64,000 nucleotides of DNA, from contig NC_051094.1 of NCBI RefSeq assembly GCF_901709675.1, positions 19,560,501 to 19,624,500 of the forward strand. Reading direction: 5' to 3'. This document shows positions 19,555-29,964 of the stretch, in pieces (the stretch's first letter is position 1; each line of letters opens with the position of its first letter). The notes beneath the pieces were generated by a model. It did no database searches, was not told the DNA's origin, and saw only the letters and a program-made list of their open reading frames with translations. The stretch is from Syngnathus acus (taxonomy: Eukaryota; Chordata; Actinopteri; Syngnathiformes; Syngnathidae). Position numbers and translations under genes: made by a program.

Positions 19555-21123
19555 CTCAAAAAAATTAAAGGAACAGTTTTTTATCAGGGTATGGCATGAA
19601 TTCAATTAGACTTTTCTGATAAGGTTTTGGTCAGGTACACGGCAGAGGGGGTTGTTAATCAGTTTCAGCTGCATTGGTGTTGATGGAATTAACAACAGGT
19701 GCACTAGAGGGGCAACAACGAGATGGTCCCCAAAACAGGACTGGTTTTGCAGGTGGAGGCCATTTCAAGTTCCTCCCTCTTGATCTTTTTTAACTGGTTT
19801 TCCACAAGTATTGGCTTTAGCTAGAGTCATTATCACGACTGGGAGCATGAGGCGATTTCTTAACCCTCCTGAAGTTGAGCAGATTGTCCAACTCCTCCAG
19901 GATTGCATATCCATGCGTTCTGTTGCAAGATTTTATGTGTCTCCCAGTACAATCTCCAGAGCATGGAGGAGATTCCAGGAGGCAGGCAGTTACTCTAGGA
20001 GAGCTGGACAGGGCTGTAGACGGTCCTCATCCCATCAGCAGAACCGACATCTGCTGCTTTGCGCAAGGAGAAACAGGTTGAGCACTGCCCGAGCCCTACA
20101 GAATGACCTCCAGCAGGCTACTGGTGTGAATGTCTCTGTCCAAACAGTCAGAAACAGACTTCACGAGGGTGGCTTCAGGGCACGACGTCCTGTAGTGTAC
20201 CCTGTGCTCACTGCTCAGCACCGTGGAGCTCGATTGACATTTGCCATATAACACCAGAATTGGCAAGTCCGCCACTGGCGCCCTGTGCTTTTCACAGAGA
20301 GCGGGTTTACCCTGAGCACCTGTGATAGACGTGATAGGGTCTGGAGAAGCCAAGGAGAGCGCTATACTGCCTGCAACATCATTCAGCGTGACCGGTTCAG
20401 TGGTGGGTCAGTGATGGTCTGGGGAGGCATTTCCATGGAGGGACGAACAGACCTCTACAGGCTAGAGAATGGCAGTCAGACTGCCATTAGGTATCGGGAT
20501 GAAATCATTGCACCCATGGTCAGACCCTACCCTACGCTGGTGCAGTAGGTCCTGGGTTCCTCTTGATCCACGACAATGCCCGGCCTATTGTGGCAGGAGT
20601 ATGCAGACAGTATCTGGAAGATCAAGGAATTGACACAATTGAATGGCCCTCATGATCACCTGATCTAAACCCGATAGAACACGTCTGGGACATAATGTTT
20701 CAGTCCATCAGACGCCGCCAGGTTGCTCCTCAGACTTTGCACACTGATGCCTTTAGACAGATCTGGGAGGACATCCCACAAGACACCATCCGTTGTCTCA
20801 TTAGGAGCATGCCGCGACGTTGTCAAGCATGCATACAAGCACGTGGGGGCCACACAAGATATTGAAAATAATTTTGAGTTGCAGAAATTGAATTTAGGCA
20901 AAATGGACGAGCCTGCCACATCATTTTTTCACTTTGATTTTTGGGGTGTCTATATACTGAGCCCTCTGTAGGCTGAAAACTTTTATTTCCAGCAAAAGAT
21001 GTTGCATCTTTTTGTTCCTGGGACATTAAACTGTCCATATCAGTATAGATATCCAACATTTTTGTTGTCACCATTGAAATCTGATGTATTTTCAAAGTGT
21101 TCCTTTAATTTTATTGAGCAGTG
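19550..21123 (+). mobile_element. Tc1-like transposon B, decayed
   Basis: Left end CACTGCTCAAAAAAATT and right end TTTTATTGAGCAGTG form its inverted repeats. Its first five bases (CACTG) are shared with the end of Tc1 copy A. The right flank is TGTGTATATA. A frameshifted transposase occupies the middle. Confidence 0.88.
19811..20870 (+). pseudogene. Tc1-like transposase, frameshifted
   Basis: Reading starts near 19,811-19,850 (the segment [18 protein letters not shown] is the N-terminal HTH) and runs to 20,251, where a stop truncates it. It shifts frame to 20,285-20,548 (GSVMVWGGISMEG is the region after the first catalytic Asp). It then continues in another frame with HDNARPIVAGVC and SPDLNPIEHVWDIM near 20,570-20,700, preceded by an in-frame stop. 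The three DDE neighbourhoods are recognisable but lie in different frames, so no enzyme can be made. Confidence 0.88.
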
Positions 21124-21687
21124 TGTGTGTGTATATATATATATATATTTTTTTTTTAAAAGTGTGGTTTGCATTGAATACATGAATTTTAAAAAATGAA
21201 CAAAAAAGATCAGTCTTGACTGCCCCAATATGGCCGACCAGTGACGTCTTTGATGAACCCGTCTCAAGCAACCTCGCGTTTTTAAAGATATCTATGAAGG
21301 TGATCAAGAAGATGGCGTCCAACCGGGAGAATCCGGTAGGCGAAAAGAAAAATGTGATATGTTGTTATTGTTGAGTTTGTCAGCCTTCTCTATCTGTTGC
21401 GAAAACGTGTTTTGCTTTCTTGAGTTCAAACAAACTTTGAAGGTTGGATTTTTACAACATGTATACGTTTTTTTGTCAGTCTCACTGCTAGCAGTTTATG
21501 ATTAGCAAGTCGTCATTGTCTTATACTAGTTCGCATTGTTTTGGTGCTTAGTCGTTAAAGATTTCCGACAGTATGAGTTTGGCCACGATAGTTAAACGAT
21601 CTCAGAATATCACATAAGTGCGCAAACTAGACAGTATATAACATCTGGGTGCTCTGTTATGAAAATATTAAAGCGGTGGTTATCTTG
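21124..21687. other. Unassigned interval with AT microsatellite
   Basis: A TGTG(TA)n-T tract lies at 21,122-21,160. The rest of the interval up to the inverted repeat has no recognised coding region or element. Confidence 0.5.
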
Positions 21688-21924
21688 CCGGTGTTACATG
21701 TCAAGTTGCTCCCATGTTATCTTGCTCCCCGTCTCGAGTTACGACTGTTATGGTAAAGCGATTTTGTGTTTCGCGACTAGAGATTCGTTACAAGCGACTT
21801 GGAACTTGCCTGACTGCAAAACTGTTCAAATTCTCAATAAAAACGCTGAACGAAACTTATTGTTTGCATTTCCGACTGGCTGCAACACATAGCAAATATA
21901 CAAAAAAATATATAAAATAGAAAA

Positions 21925-22016
21925 GTCATAAGCGGGATTTGAACCCGTAACGCAAAGAAATAAAGTACAGCGTACTGAGCACAGCCTTAATCGCTGTGCT
22001 GTCGTGGCACACAGTA
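21925..22016 (-). promoter_or_regulatory. tRNA-like Pol III promoter in left arm
   Basis: Minus-strand reading gives an A-box-like AGCACAGCGATTAAGGC and a B-box GGTTCAAATCC in the order used by tRNA genes and SINEs. The cloverleaf cannot be closed convincingly, so this is not called a tRNA gene. Confidence 0.55.
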
Positions 22017-22965
22017 CATTCAATACATAGTTTTTAATATACTCAAAACTAAATTACCAGGCGAGGGTACGCGTTGATCTGATGCCTTGTGTATACCCGC
22101 CCATATTAACTGGGTCCTCGGAAGCTACTTGACATGTTCGCGTTCCAAAGCTTCACGCCAACCTCGTAGCAGGGCATCATGCATTTATGACATGATCAAC
22201 TTTCTAGACACATAAGGAATGGGTCCAAGTACTAAAGCAGCGGTGTTATATTGATCGGCTTTGCGTATTAATAGGAGTGTGGAGAGAACAAAATTTCACT
22301 AATGGTTGTCTGTCATGCGACGCGCGGAGGGTGAGCGGTGGGATATACAAAAGTAAAAGTTACCTTTATTGACTTTACAGTTTTTTGTCTCTAATTATTC
22401 ATCACATTTTAACGGTCCTTACACTACTATTTCAAAATCCATGCGTTGACATCATCCCTGACATTGTGGTGCAAACAAACTTGAACATTGGGCGCGCGTG
22501 TATTCAGGTGCCTCTAAGGACTTTTGAATGTCAACATTGTGTAAAGAGTGCTCTGATGTCAAACATAACAGAACAATAATTCATCCTTGGCTGGGGGGCT
22601 GTGCAAGTGTACCACCTTTTCAGCGATAAACTTTCGTTCACCCTCCGCGCGTCGCATAACAGACAACCATTTGTGAAATTTTGTTCTCTCCACACTCCTA
22701 TTAATACGCAAAGCCAATCAATATACCACCGCTGCTTTAGTACTTGGACCCATTCCTTATGTGTCTAGAAATTTGATGTCATATATGCATGATGCCCTGC
22801 TACAAGGTTGACGTGAAGCTTTGGAACGCAACCATGTTAAGTTGCTTCCGAGGAGCCAGTTAAAATGGGCGGGTATACACAAGGCATCAGATCAACGCGT
22901 ACCCTCGCCGGGTAATTTAGTTTACGGTATATTAAAATTTATCTTTTGTATTTACTGTATACCAC

Positions 22966-23038
22966 GATAGCACAGTGGTTAAGGCTCTGCTCGGTACGCT
23001 GCAATTTACTTATTTGCAACACGGGTTCAAATCCCGCT
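22966..23038 (+). promoter_or_regulatory. tRNA-like Pol III promoter in right arm
   Basis: A-box TAGCACAGTGG at 22,968-22,978 and B-box GGTTCAAATCC inside 23,023-23,035, about 50 bp apart, on the plus strand. It is the inverted partner of the left-arm copy, so transcription from both would run outward. Confidence 0.55.
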
Positions 23039-23277
23039 TATGACTTTTCTATTTTATATTTTTTTTAGTGTTTGCTGTGTTGCAGCCAGTCGGAAATGCA
23101 AACGATACGCTTCGTTCAGCGTTTTTATTGAGAATTTGAACAGTTTTGCAGTCAGGAAAAGTCCAAGTCGCTTGTGACGAATCTCTAGTCGCGAAACACA
23201 AAATCGCTTTACCATAACAGTCGTAACTCGAGATGGGGAGCAAGATAACATGGGAGCAACTTGACATGTAACACCGG

Positions 23278-23524
23278 TGTTGTGCCAAAGTAGGTTCAAG
23301 ACAATCTTGTTTGACCAAAAGGACAACGAAATTATTTATTTGTTTACTTATTTAATTATTTATTTACTATCCCATATTGTAAAGTTATCACTACACAAAT
23401 AATTTATTTATTCTTTCTTCTCCGTTATTATTAAGTTAGTACTGCACAATGCATTCAATAATTTCTTCATTATGAGTACTCAGTCATACAACAGGTAAAA
23501 GGAACATTTGTAACTAGAAAATGC
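23278..23524. other. AT-rich interval, nothing recognised
   Basis: TTTATTTA-rich text between the foldback and the tandem-repeat field. No reading frame or repeat family is identified. Confidence 0.5.
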
Positions 23525-25501
23525 AATTTCTGGAGAAATTGCATGTGAAGGTGAAGAAACTGAATAACGTCTGGGGGAATGCTGCAGAATGATGTTGGAA
23601 TGAGTTGAATTACTTGAGAAATGTAGAAATTAGAGTTGAAAAACAAAATCTTGGAGAATTTGGCGTGAATTTCAAAATTGAAAATTTGGAATTTTTGGTA
23701 AGTTAAAAGTTGTGGAATAGGTAGGCAAAAGATAAACAGTTGAAAGTTGGAATGGGTTGAAAAATGTAGAAATTAGGTGAAATTTTGTGAAATGTTAAGA
23801 AATGTTAAGAAATGTTAAGAAATGTTAAGAAATGTTGTGAAATTTTGTGAAATTTTGTGAAATTTTGAGGAAATTTCAAAATTGAAAATTTTGAATTTTT
23901 GGTAAGTGGGAAGTTGTGGAATAGGTAGGCAAAAGATGAACTGTTGAAAGTTGGAACGGGTTGAATCGATGGAAAAATGTAGAAATTATAGGGGAAAAAC
24001 GAAATTTTGGAGAATTTGTCATGAATTTCAAATTTGAAAATTTGGAATTTTTGGGAAATGGGAAGTTGTGGAAAAGGTAGGCAAACGATGAACAGTTGAA
24101 AGTTGTAATGGGTTGAATCGGTTGAAAAATGTAGAGATCAGAGGTGAAAAACAAAATTTTGTGAAATATTGCGGAAATCTTAAACGTGAATACGTGAAAT
24201 TTTTGAATTTGACAATTTTGGGAATGTCGAGAATCTTTCCGAATGTGATTTGAATGTGCTGAATGTTGTAGAATAAGTAGGCAAAAGATGAACAGTTGAA
24301 AATTGGAACGGGTTGAATCAGTGGAAAAATGTAGAAATTAGAAGGGAAAAACAAAATTTTGGAGAATCTGCCGTAAATTTCAAATTTGAAAATTTTGAAT
24401 TTTTGGGAAGTGGGAAGTTGCGGAATAGGTAGGCAAAAGATGAACAGTTGAAAGTTGGAATAGGTTGAATCGGTTGAAAAATGTAGAAATTAGAGGTGAA
24501 AAACAAAATGTTTGTGAAATTTTGCAGAACTTTTAGACGTGAAAATGTGAAATTTTTTAATTTGTCAATTTTGGGAATGTCGAGAATCTTTCCGAATGTG
24601 ACTTGAATGTGCTGAATGATGTGCATTTCAAACTGGAACGACGTAAATGTGAAATGTTGAATGTGCCATTAAGAATGAATGGGGAAAACTGTCGTAAATT
24701 TGCGAATTTTGCGAAAACGGAATATTTTTGGAACGAGAAAAATAGAAGCCCTCATCTTGTGAATATTTGGAATAGCCCTCATCTTGTGAATATTTGGAAT
24801 AGCCCTCATCTTGTGAAGATTTGGAATCTTGTGAAAAGTGGAATGGAGTGAATTGGTTGAATTATGTGGAAGTAGTAGAAGGGTTAAAATAGAAATAAAA
24901 TAGAAAAAGAAGAAGAACTAGAAAATGCAATTCCTGGGGAAATTGCGTGTGAAGGTGAAAACTTTGAATAACTTCTTGGGGAATGCTGCCGAATGATGTT
25001 GAAACGAGTTGAATTACTTGAGAAATGTAGAAAATAGAAGTGTAAAACGAAATTTTGGAGAATTTGTGGTGAATTTCAAAATTGAAAATTTGTAATTTTT
25101 GGGGAAGTGGAAACTTGTGGAATAGGTAGGAAAATGATGAACAGTTGAAAGTTAGAACGGGTTGAATCGTTTGAAAAAGGTAGAAATTAGAGTTGAAAAA
25201 TGACATTTTGGAGAATTTGGCGTAAATTTCAAAATTGAAAATTTTAACTTTTGGCAAGTGGAAAGTTGTGGAATAGGTAGGAAAAAGATGAACAGTTGAA
25301 AGTTGGAACGGGTTGAATCGGTTAAAACATGTTGAAGTTAGAGCAAATGTTGAATGCCTCATAGAGAATGAATGAGAATTTAAAAAACAAATTTGCGCCA
25401 AAATCTTTTGAAATTTGGAACTTAACGAAAACTACAGGTTCAAGAGGTTCACTTTGGAGTTCAAAAGTTGAAACGGATTGAATCGGACAAAAACTGGTTT
25501 C
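23525..25501. repeat. AT-rich tandem repeat field, block 1
   Basis: Units share GTTGAATCGGTTGAAAAATG, TAGAAATTAGAGG and AGGTAGGCAAAAGATGAAC. The last marker occurs near 23,719, 23,923, 24,075, 24,275 and 24,427, giving alternating steps of about 152 and 200 bp, and again with variants near 25,121 and 25,276. A shorter CCCTCATCTTGTGAAT unit repeats three times at 24,750-24,835. Long minus-strand open frames here are composition artefacts. Confidence 0.85.
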
Positions 25502-25509
25502 ATTTAGGG

Positions 25510-26064
25510 CAGTGGTCCCCAACCTTTTTTGCGCCACGGACCGGTTACATGTCAGAAATATTTTCGCGGACCGGCATTTATATAAATAAATAATACATTT
25601 ATATAAATAAATAAATAATACATTTATAATAAATATATAAATACGATGAAATAAAATGATACGACTGACATAAAAACAAGTACAAATGACAAAAATAAAA
25701 CTCACCATTACGTTGAATTAGTGGGAGCACTGAGTTTGTTTCTCAGAAACGAGCCGGTCCCATCTAGACGTAATCGGAGACAATGACACCCGAAGTGATT
25801 AAGGTTTGTCTTTTATTGCAGGATGCTTGGTCTCCATGTGTTGAAGCAGTTTTGAATGCTTCATTGCCTGGTTAGTTAGCCTGTCGCCACATATTAGCTT
25901 TGCGGGCTCGACTGGGGAAACATGTCACGTGACCGGGACGAGTGTCTTGACCTGAATTAATTGATCGTCGATAATTTTTTTTTTTTTCTGTGCGGCTTGG
26001 CAGCCCGGTATCAAGTGACCCACGGACCGGTACCGGTCCGCGGCCCGGTGGTTGGGGACCACTG
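25510..26064. mobile_element. hAT non-autonomous element (CAGTGGTCCCC family), copy 1
   Basis: Perfect ends CAGTGGTCCCCAACC and GGTTGGGGACCACTG, flanked by the 8-bp duplication ATTTAGGG (25,502-25,509 and 26,065-26,072). It retains a short piece of the transposase N-terminal region seen more completely in copy 2 (62,979-63,885). It interrupts the tandem-repeat field. Confidence 0.94.
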
Positions 26065-26084
26065 ATTTAGGGCACTTCTTGTTG

Positions 26085-26295
26085 AAATAAGGTCACTTCC
26101 GGTTTATTTGGGGCACTTCCGGTTTAATTTAGTGCACTTCCGGTTTTTTTGGGGCACTTCCGGTTTAATTTAGTGCACTTCTGGTTTGATTTGGGTCACT
26201 TCCGGTTTGATTTGGGTCACTTCCGGTTAGATTTGGGTCACTTCCGATTCACTTCCTGTTAAAATTGGGGCACTTCCGGTTCACTTCATGGTCAA
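26085..26295. repeat. 21-25-bp minisatellite of CACTTCCGGTT units
   Basis: Nine tandem units spaced 20-25 bp. Seven keep CACTTCCGGTT intact and two carry one-base changes (CTTCTGG, CTTCCGATT). The core is the reverse complement of AACCGGAAGTG, the ETS-family (GABP/ELK-like) consensus. Confidence 0.88.
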
Positions 26296-26299
26296 ATTG

Positions 26300-26532
26300 G
26301 GTCACACAAGGGGTGAATTTGGTAAGTATAATGGAAGTGGGGGTGAAGGGGGTGAATATGGTGAGCATAAGGTGAATAAAGTTGGAATGGGTTGAATCGT
26401 TTGAAAATTGTAGAATTTAGAAGGGAAAAACCAAATTTTGGAGAATTTGGCGAGAATTTCAAAATTGAACATTTTGAATTTTCGGTAAGTGGGAAGTTGT
26501 GAATAGGTAGGCAAAAGATGAACAGTTGAAAG
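26300..26532. repeat. AT-rich tandem repeat field, block 2
   Basis: The same units as block 1 (GTTGAATCGTTTGAAAATTG; AGGTAGGCAAAAGATGAAC near 26,507), cut by the hAT at 26,533. Confidence 0.82.
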
Positions 26533-26649
26533 CAGGGCTGTGGACTCGGACTCGGGGACTCGGACTCGGTCGGACTCGGTCATTTTTGCCGGACTCGGTG
26601 CTGATTTTGACCGAGTCCACCGAGTCCGACAATAAAAAAAATACGTTCA

Positions 26650-27246
26650 ATTTCATTTTCATCATGCTGCTGAGAATGCGCGTAGGAATACTGTCCACAG
26701 CCCTGCTTACGATCAAGTTTGAAAAAGAACTTGACAGCATTGAGCGCCGCCGGCTGTGACTACGGGGGCCCATTAGGTCCAGAAAAGCTGACAAGACGCT
26801 TGCCAAAATGGCAAGGAAAAAATGCACAGCTAAACGAATATATGACTATGAACACAGGACGTTTTTAACAGAGTTAAAGTTGTTTTTTGTTGAACGCTAT
26901 GGCAAGCCATTCTGCCTGATATGTCGGACGTCATTGGCGCATTTAAAAGCTTCAAATGGTCAGCGCCACTTCAGCTCACTTCATGCCAATATCGATAAGG
27001 ACTTTGTAAAAGGGACTGAATTTCGCAAGCACAAGTTTGGAGACTTTGAAAAGTCAGGCAGAAAAATTACGAAGCACTCAGAGACTGTCACACTTGCATT
27101 GTTTCAACTGGCTTGGAACATTGCACGGGCTAAAAAGCCATACAATGAAGTGGAGTTCGTTAAAATATGCCTCAGTGACGTTATTGAATTTTATTTTCAT
27201 CATGCTGCTGAGAATGCGCGTAGGAATACTGTCCACAGCCCTGCTT
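26650..27246. repeat. Internal direct repeat, two 56-bp copies
   Basis: The text from TTTTCATCATGCTGCTGAG through GTCCACAGCCCTGCTT occurs at about 26,652-26,706 and again at about 27,192-27,246. The 3' end of each copy matches the terminal CCACAGCCCTG of the element. The copies bracket the transposase N-terminal frame. Confidence 0.9.
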
Positions 27247-27257
27247 GCTTGTTATGA
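26808..27257 (+). CDS. hAT transposase N-terminal fragment (zinc-finger region)
   Basis: 149 codons from an ATG. A basic start (MARKKCTAKRI) precedes a BED-like finger CLICRTSLAHLK with HFSSLH spacing, then FEKSGRKITKHSE and a helix-rich segment LFQLAWNIARAKKPY, which precedes the catalytic domain in hAT transposases. Everything after that is gone; the last about 20 codons read into the direct repeat. It could at most encode a DNA-binding fragment. Confidence 0.72.
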   Translation: MARKKCTAKRIYDYEHRTFLTELKLFFVERYGKPFCLICRTSLAHLKASNGQRHFSSLHANIDKDFVKGTEFRKHKFGDFEKSGRKITKHSETVTLALFQLAWNIARAKKPYNEVEFVKICLSDVIEFYFHHAAENARRNTVHSPACLL

Positions 27258-27825
27258 AGACAAATTTAGTTGTTGCGTGCGCGCCCGCGCCTGCCTGCCT
27301 GCGTGCGTGCACGTAGAAGACCCACAATGCCCCGCGCGCAGCCAAGATGGAAGAACCCGGGAGTAGCGAGAGAACAATGTTTTGCCTCTAGATTTGGGGG
27401 GAAACGGAGCGTAAGTTACGATCAATGCGGCCACGTTGAGTTGCACTTAGGCTAATGTTTACATTATGTACCAATGTCAAGGACGATTATGTCACCCAGC
27501 TTATATCATTGATGTGTTTTTCGATAGTTGTGGGGTCGTCACTAATTATTTGTGTTTAGATAAATGTCTGAGCTATAATGGTGTAATTAATGATTAAAAC
27601 TTGAAAGTATCTGTTTATTGTATTAGTTTATATGTTTAATAAAGACAAAGCCATCACAAAACTGTTGTAATTATTTAGATTTTGATCTAAATTAGCCTTG
27701 AATAAAGACTAAGCAGTCACATGAATTAACAGAAAAAATGGACAGCCGGACTCGGACTCATGGTCAAGAGGCCGGACTCGGACTCGGTGCAAAAGTCCGA
27801 CCGAGTCCACAGCCCTGGTTGAAAG

Positions 27826-28336
27826 TTGGAATGGGTTGAATCGGTTGAAAAATTTAGAAATTAGAGGTCAAGATTTTGTGAAACCTTGCGGAAAATTTAA
27901 ACGTGAAAACGTGAAATTTTTGAATTTGGCAATTTTGGAAATGTCGAGAATCTTTCCGAATGTGCTGAATGTTGTGGAATAGGTAGGCAAAAGATGAACA
28001 GTTGAAAGTTGGAACGGGTTGAATCGGTGGGAAAATGTAGAAATTAGAAGGGAAAAAACGAAATTTTGGAGATTTCTTTTTTTTTTTATTCAATGTTTTA
28101 CCAGGTAAGCCAATTGCGAACACTTTCTCATTTACAATGGCGAACTGGAGGCAAGGTGTGTCAAGTGTCTTGCCCAAGGACACAACGACATGTGACTGTG
28201 ACAGAGCTGGGATCAAACCGCCAACCCTCCGGTTACTAAATGATCCACTCTACTGCCTGAGCCACAGCCGCGTGAATTTCAAATTTGAAAATTTTGAATT
28301 TTTAGGAAGTGGGAAGTTGTGGAATAGGTAGGCAAA
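27826..28336. repeat. AT-rich tandem repeat field, block 3
   Basis: Resumes the block 1 units (GAATGTTGTGGAATAGGTAGG near 27,968 and again near 28,310). It is interrupted by a SINE at 28,077-28,270. The repeat text on both sides of the SINE (AAATTTTGGAGA and GTGAATTTCAAATTTG) is continuous with other units. Confidence 0.82.
28077..28270 (-). mobile_element. tRNA-derived SINE family 1
   Basis: On the minus strand: a tRNA-like head with A-box TGGCTCAGGCAGTAGAGTGG and B-box GGTTTGATCCC. A body with TCGTTGTGTCCTTGGGCAAG follows, common in fish SINEs, and the tail is A-rich (the T-run at 28,077-28,090 on the plus strand). It is inserted in the tandem-repeat field. Confidence 0.82.
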
Positions 28337-28590
28337 AGATTCGTCACAAGCAACATGGAAATTGTCGGACTGTAAAATTGTTCAAATCCTTAATAAACAC
28401 GTAAAACGAAACGTCTCGTTTACATTTTCGACTGGCTGCACGAAATTGGAAATTATAAAAAAATATAACAGTAGAAAGCTGCATTTGAATCTATGACGCA
28501 ACTTAATGAAGAACCACCTGAGAGCTTGACCACTCAACTGCTGTGCTACGAACCACTTATTCAAGATGTGGCAATCTAAATAAAAATCTT
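28337..28590 (-). repeat. Diverged solo copy of the foldback arm
   Basis: Shares ATTCGTCACAAGC, GACTGTAAAATTGTTCAAAT, TTTTCGACTGGCTGC and TATAAAAAAATATA-type text with 21,787-21,930. On the minus strand it carries the tRNA-like boxes TAGCACAGCAGTTGAG and ATTCAAAT. It shows the arm can exist alone. Confidence 0.7.
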
Positions 28591-28799
28591 CATGAAAAAA
28601 AAAATTAAAATCAGACATCGAGATGTACCGAATTTTTGTATATGTTGTGCAAAATGTGTATTTATGTTTAATTGTAGTGTGCCTACGTCCATAAATTTGT
28701 GCACAGCCTTATTGGCGCTAGAAAAATTACGTAGCATACTCATTTGGGTGGGCGGGCAGTTTCGGCTCATTCGGAATGGTGAGGTGGAAACGGAGTTTG

Positions 28800-29155
28800 T
28801 GTAGGATACGGAGAGAGAGAAAGGAAAGTTTAACGTGAAAACGAGTGGCGAGACAGATGGTGAGGGTACTACAGGAGGTGATCACAGGCCAGTAAAGCAA
28901 AAATATAAACGCTCGACATGTTTTAACATTGACTGGTTAAAACAGGAGAAATACACAATGTGACCAAGACCATGCCGAGGCGATCCATTTTATGCTAGCG
29001 GCTCCCTGTGCCCAGCAAAAATTCTCCTCAGATATGTAGGTAAAACTGCATTAGATGATCACGCAAAGTCTAAAAACATCAAAATCATACCCAGCCAAGA
29101 GCAGCAAGCAGCAGAGGCACAGGCAAGTACAAGCAAAGCACACACCACACTCTAA
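28800..29155 (+). pseudogene. Zinc-finger transposase N-terminus remnant (hAT-like)
   Basis: One plus frame reads CFNIDWLKQEKYTM, a stop, PRPCRGDPF, then SLCPAKILLRYVGKTALDDH, AKSKN. The pattern of a WLK...Y opening, Cys residues and a terminal GKTALDDHAKSK resembles the BED-like N-terminal finger of several fish hAT-type proteins. One in-frame TGA lies near 28,963. No catalytic region follows. The family name is tentative. Confidence 0.5.
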
Positions 29156-29640
29156 CGCAAAAGTTTTGGCTCAGCGGCCACATTGAGTCAAGTCAAGTTT
29201 ATTTGTATAGCCCTAAATCACAAGCAGTCTCAAAGGGCTTCACATAGACAACAATTGACAATTATTCTCAAAGCATCCCCTGATCTTAAGCTCCCAAAAG
29301 GGCAAGGAAAAACTAAAAAAAACCCGACCAGGGGAAAATGAGAAACCTTGAGAAGGGACCACAGATGGAAGGATCCCCCTTTCAGGATCACCAGGCTGCA
29401 ATGGATGCAGAGAGGGCACAAATAATACATAATATGAAAATCAATGAAAAAGTGGATGTCCAAGTCAAAGCGAAGAGCTGCCGGAGGTACCCTCGATTGT
29501 CCTGGCAGTGTCTTCGAGGAGGTTGAGCTGCAGTTCCCTCATCCTGAATCGGTCCACGAGAATCCAGATAGCCGCTGTCAGCTTGGGTGCCACCTAACCA
29601 CCTCCAAAGCTCTGGAGCCCGAATAGAAAATGCTCTAGAC

Positions 29641-29956
29641 CAGCGGTGGCCAACCCGCGGCTCGCGAGCCGCATGCGGCTCGCGAGCCGGGTTTCATGCG
29701 GCTCTTTTACGTTCGCTTCGCTTCGGGGGGGGGGGGTTAATGGGACGTCAAACGCTGCGCGTTCGCTTCGTTCCGGGGGGGGGGGGGGTATGGGGTGTTA
29801 ATGGGACGTCAAACGCTGCGCGTTCGCTTCGCTTGGGGGGGTGTTAATGGGACGTCAAACGCTGCGCGTTCGCTTCGGGGGGGGGGGGGTTGTGGCTCTT
29901 TGCGGTTCACAGTAAAAAAATGTGGCTCTTAGTCTCTGACTGGTTGGCCACCCCTG
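29641..29956. mobile_element. hAT MITE with G-run repeats
   Basis: Ends CAGCGGTGGCCAACCC and GGTTGGCCACCCCTG, flanked by the 8-bp duplication CTCTAGAC (29,633-29,640 and 29,957-29,964). Inside, CGTTCGCTTCG plus a run of 7-12 G and AATGGGACGTCAAACGC recurs about four times (29,709-29,893). Confidence 0.93.
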
Positions 29957-29964
29957 CTCTAGAC

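Larger units (their letters stand above)
21688..23277. mobile_element. Foldback element with 650-bp inverted arms
   Basis: Left arm 21,688-22,337 and right arm 22,635-23,277 are extended inverted repeats, from CCGGTGTTACATG at one end to CATGTAACACCGG at the other, with few mismatches. The loop is about 297 bp (22,338-22,634). There is no transposase and no clear flanking duplication. Each arm holds a tRNA-like promoter. A diverged single arm appears at 28,337-28,590, so the arm is itself a dispersed repeat. Confidence 0.88.
26533..27817 (+). mobile_element. hAT transposon with partial transposase (GGACTCGG family)
   Basis: Ends CAGGGCTGTGGACTCGG and CCGAGTCCACAGCCCTG are perfect inverted repeats, flanked by the 8-bp duplication GTTGAAAG (26,525-26,532 and 27,818-27,825). 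The subterminal regions are rich in GGACTCGG copies, likely transposase-binding sites. It contains a transposase N-terminal frame and a 56-bp internal direct repeat. Confidence 0.94.

Noticed and set aside
22966-23038. Possible genuine tRNA gene
   Set aside because: Boxes A and B are present, but I could not close the acceptor or anticodon stems, and the same sequence sits in both arms and in a decayed repeat, so it is treated as a promoter-like repeat.
23876-25401. Several minus-strand frames of 90-179 codons rich in Phe, Ser and Asn
   Set aside because: They lie in the tandem-repeat field and repeat with it; the absence of stops follows from unit composition, not from a gene.
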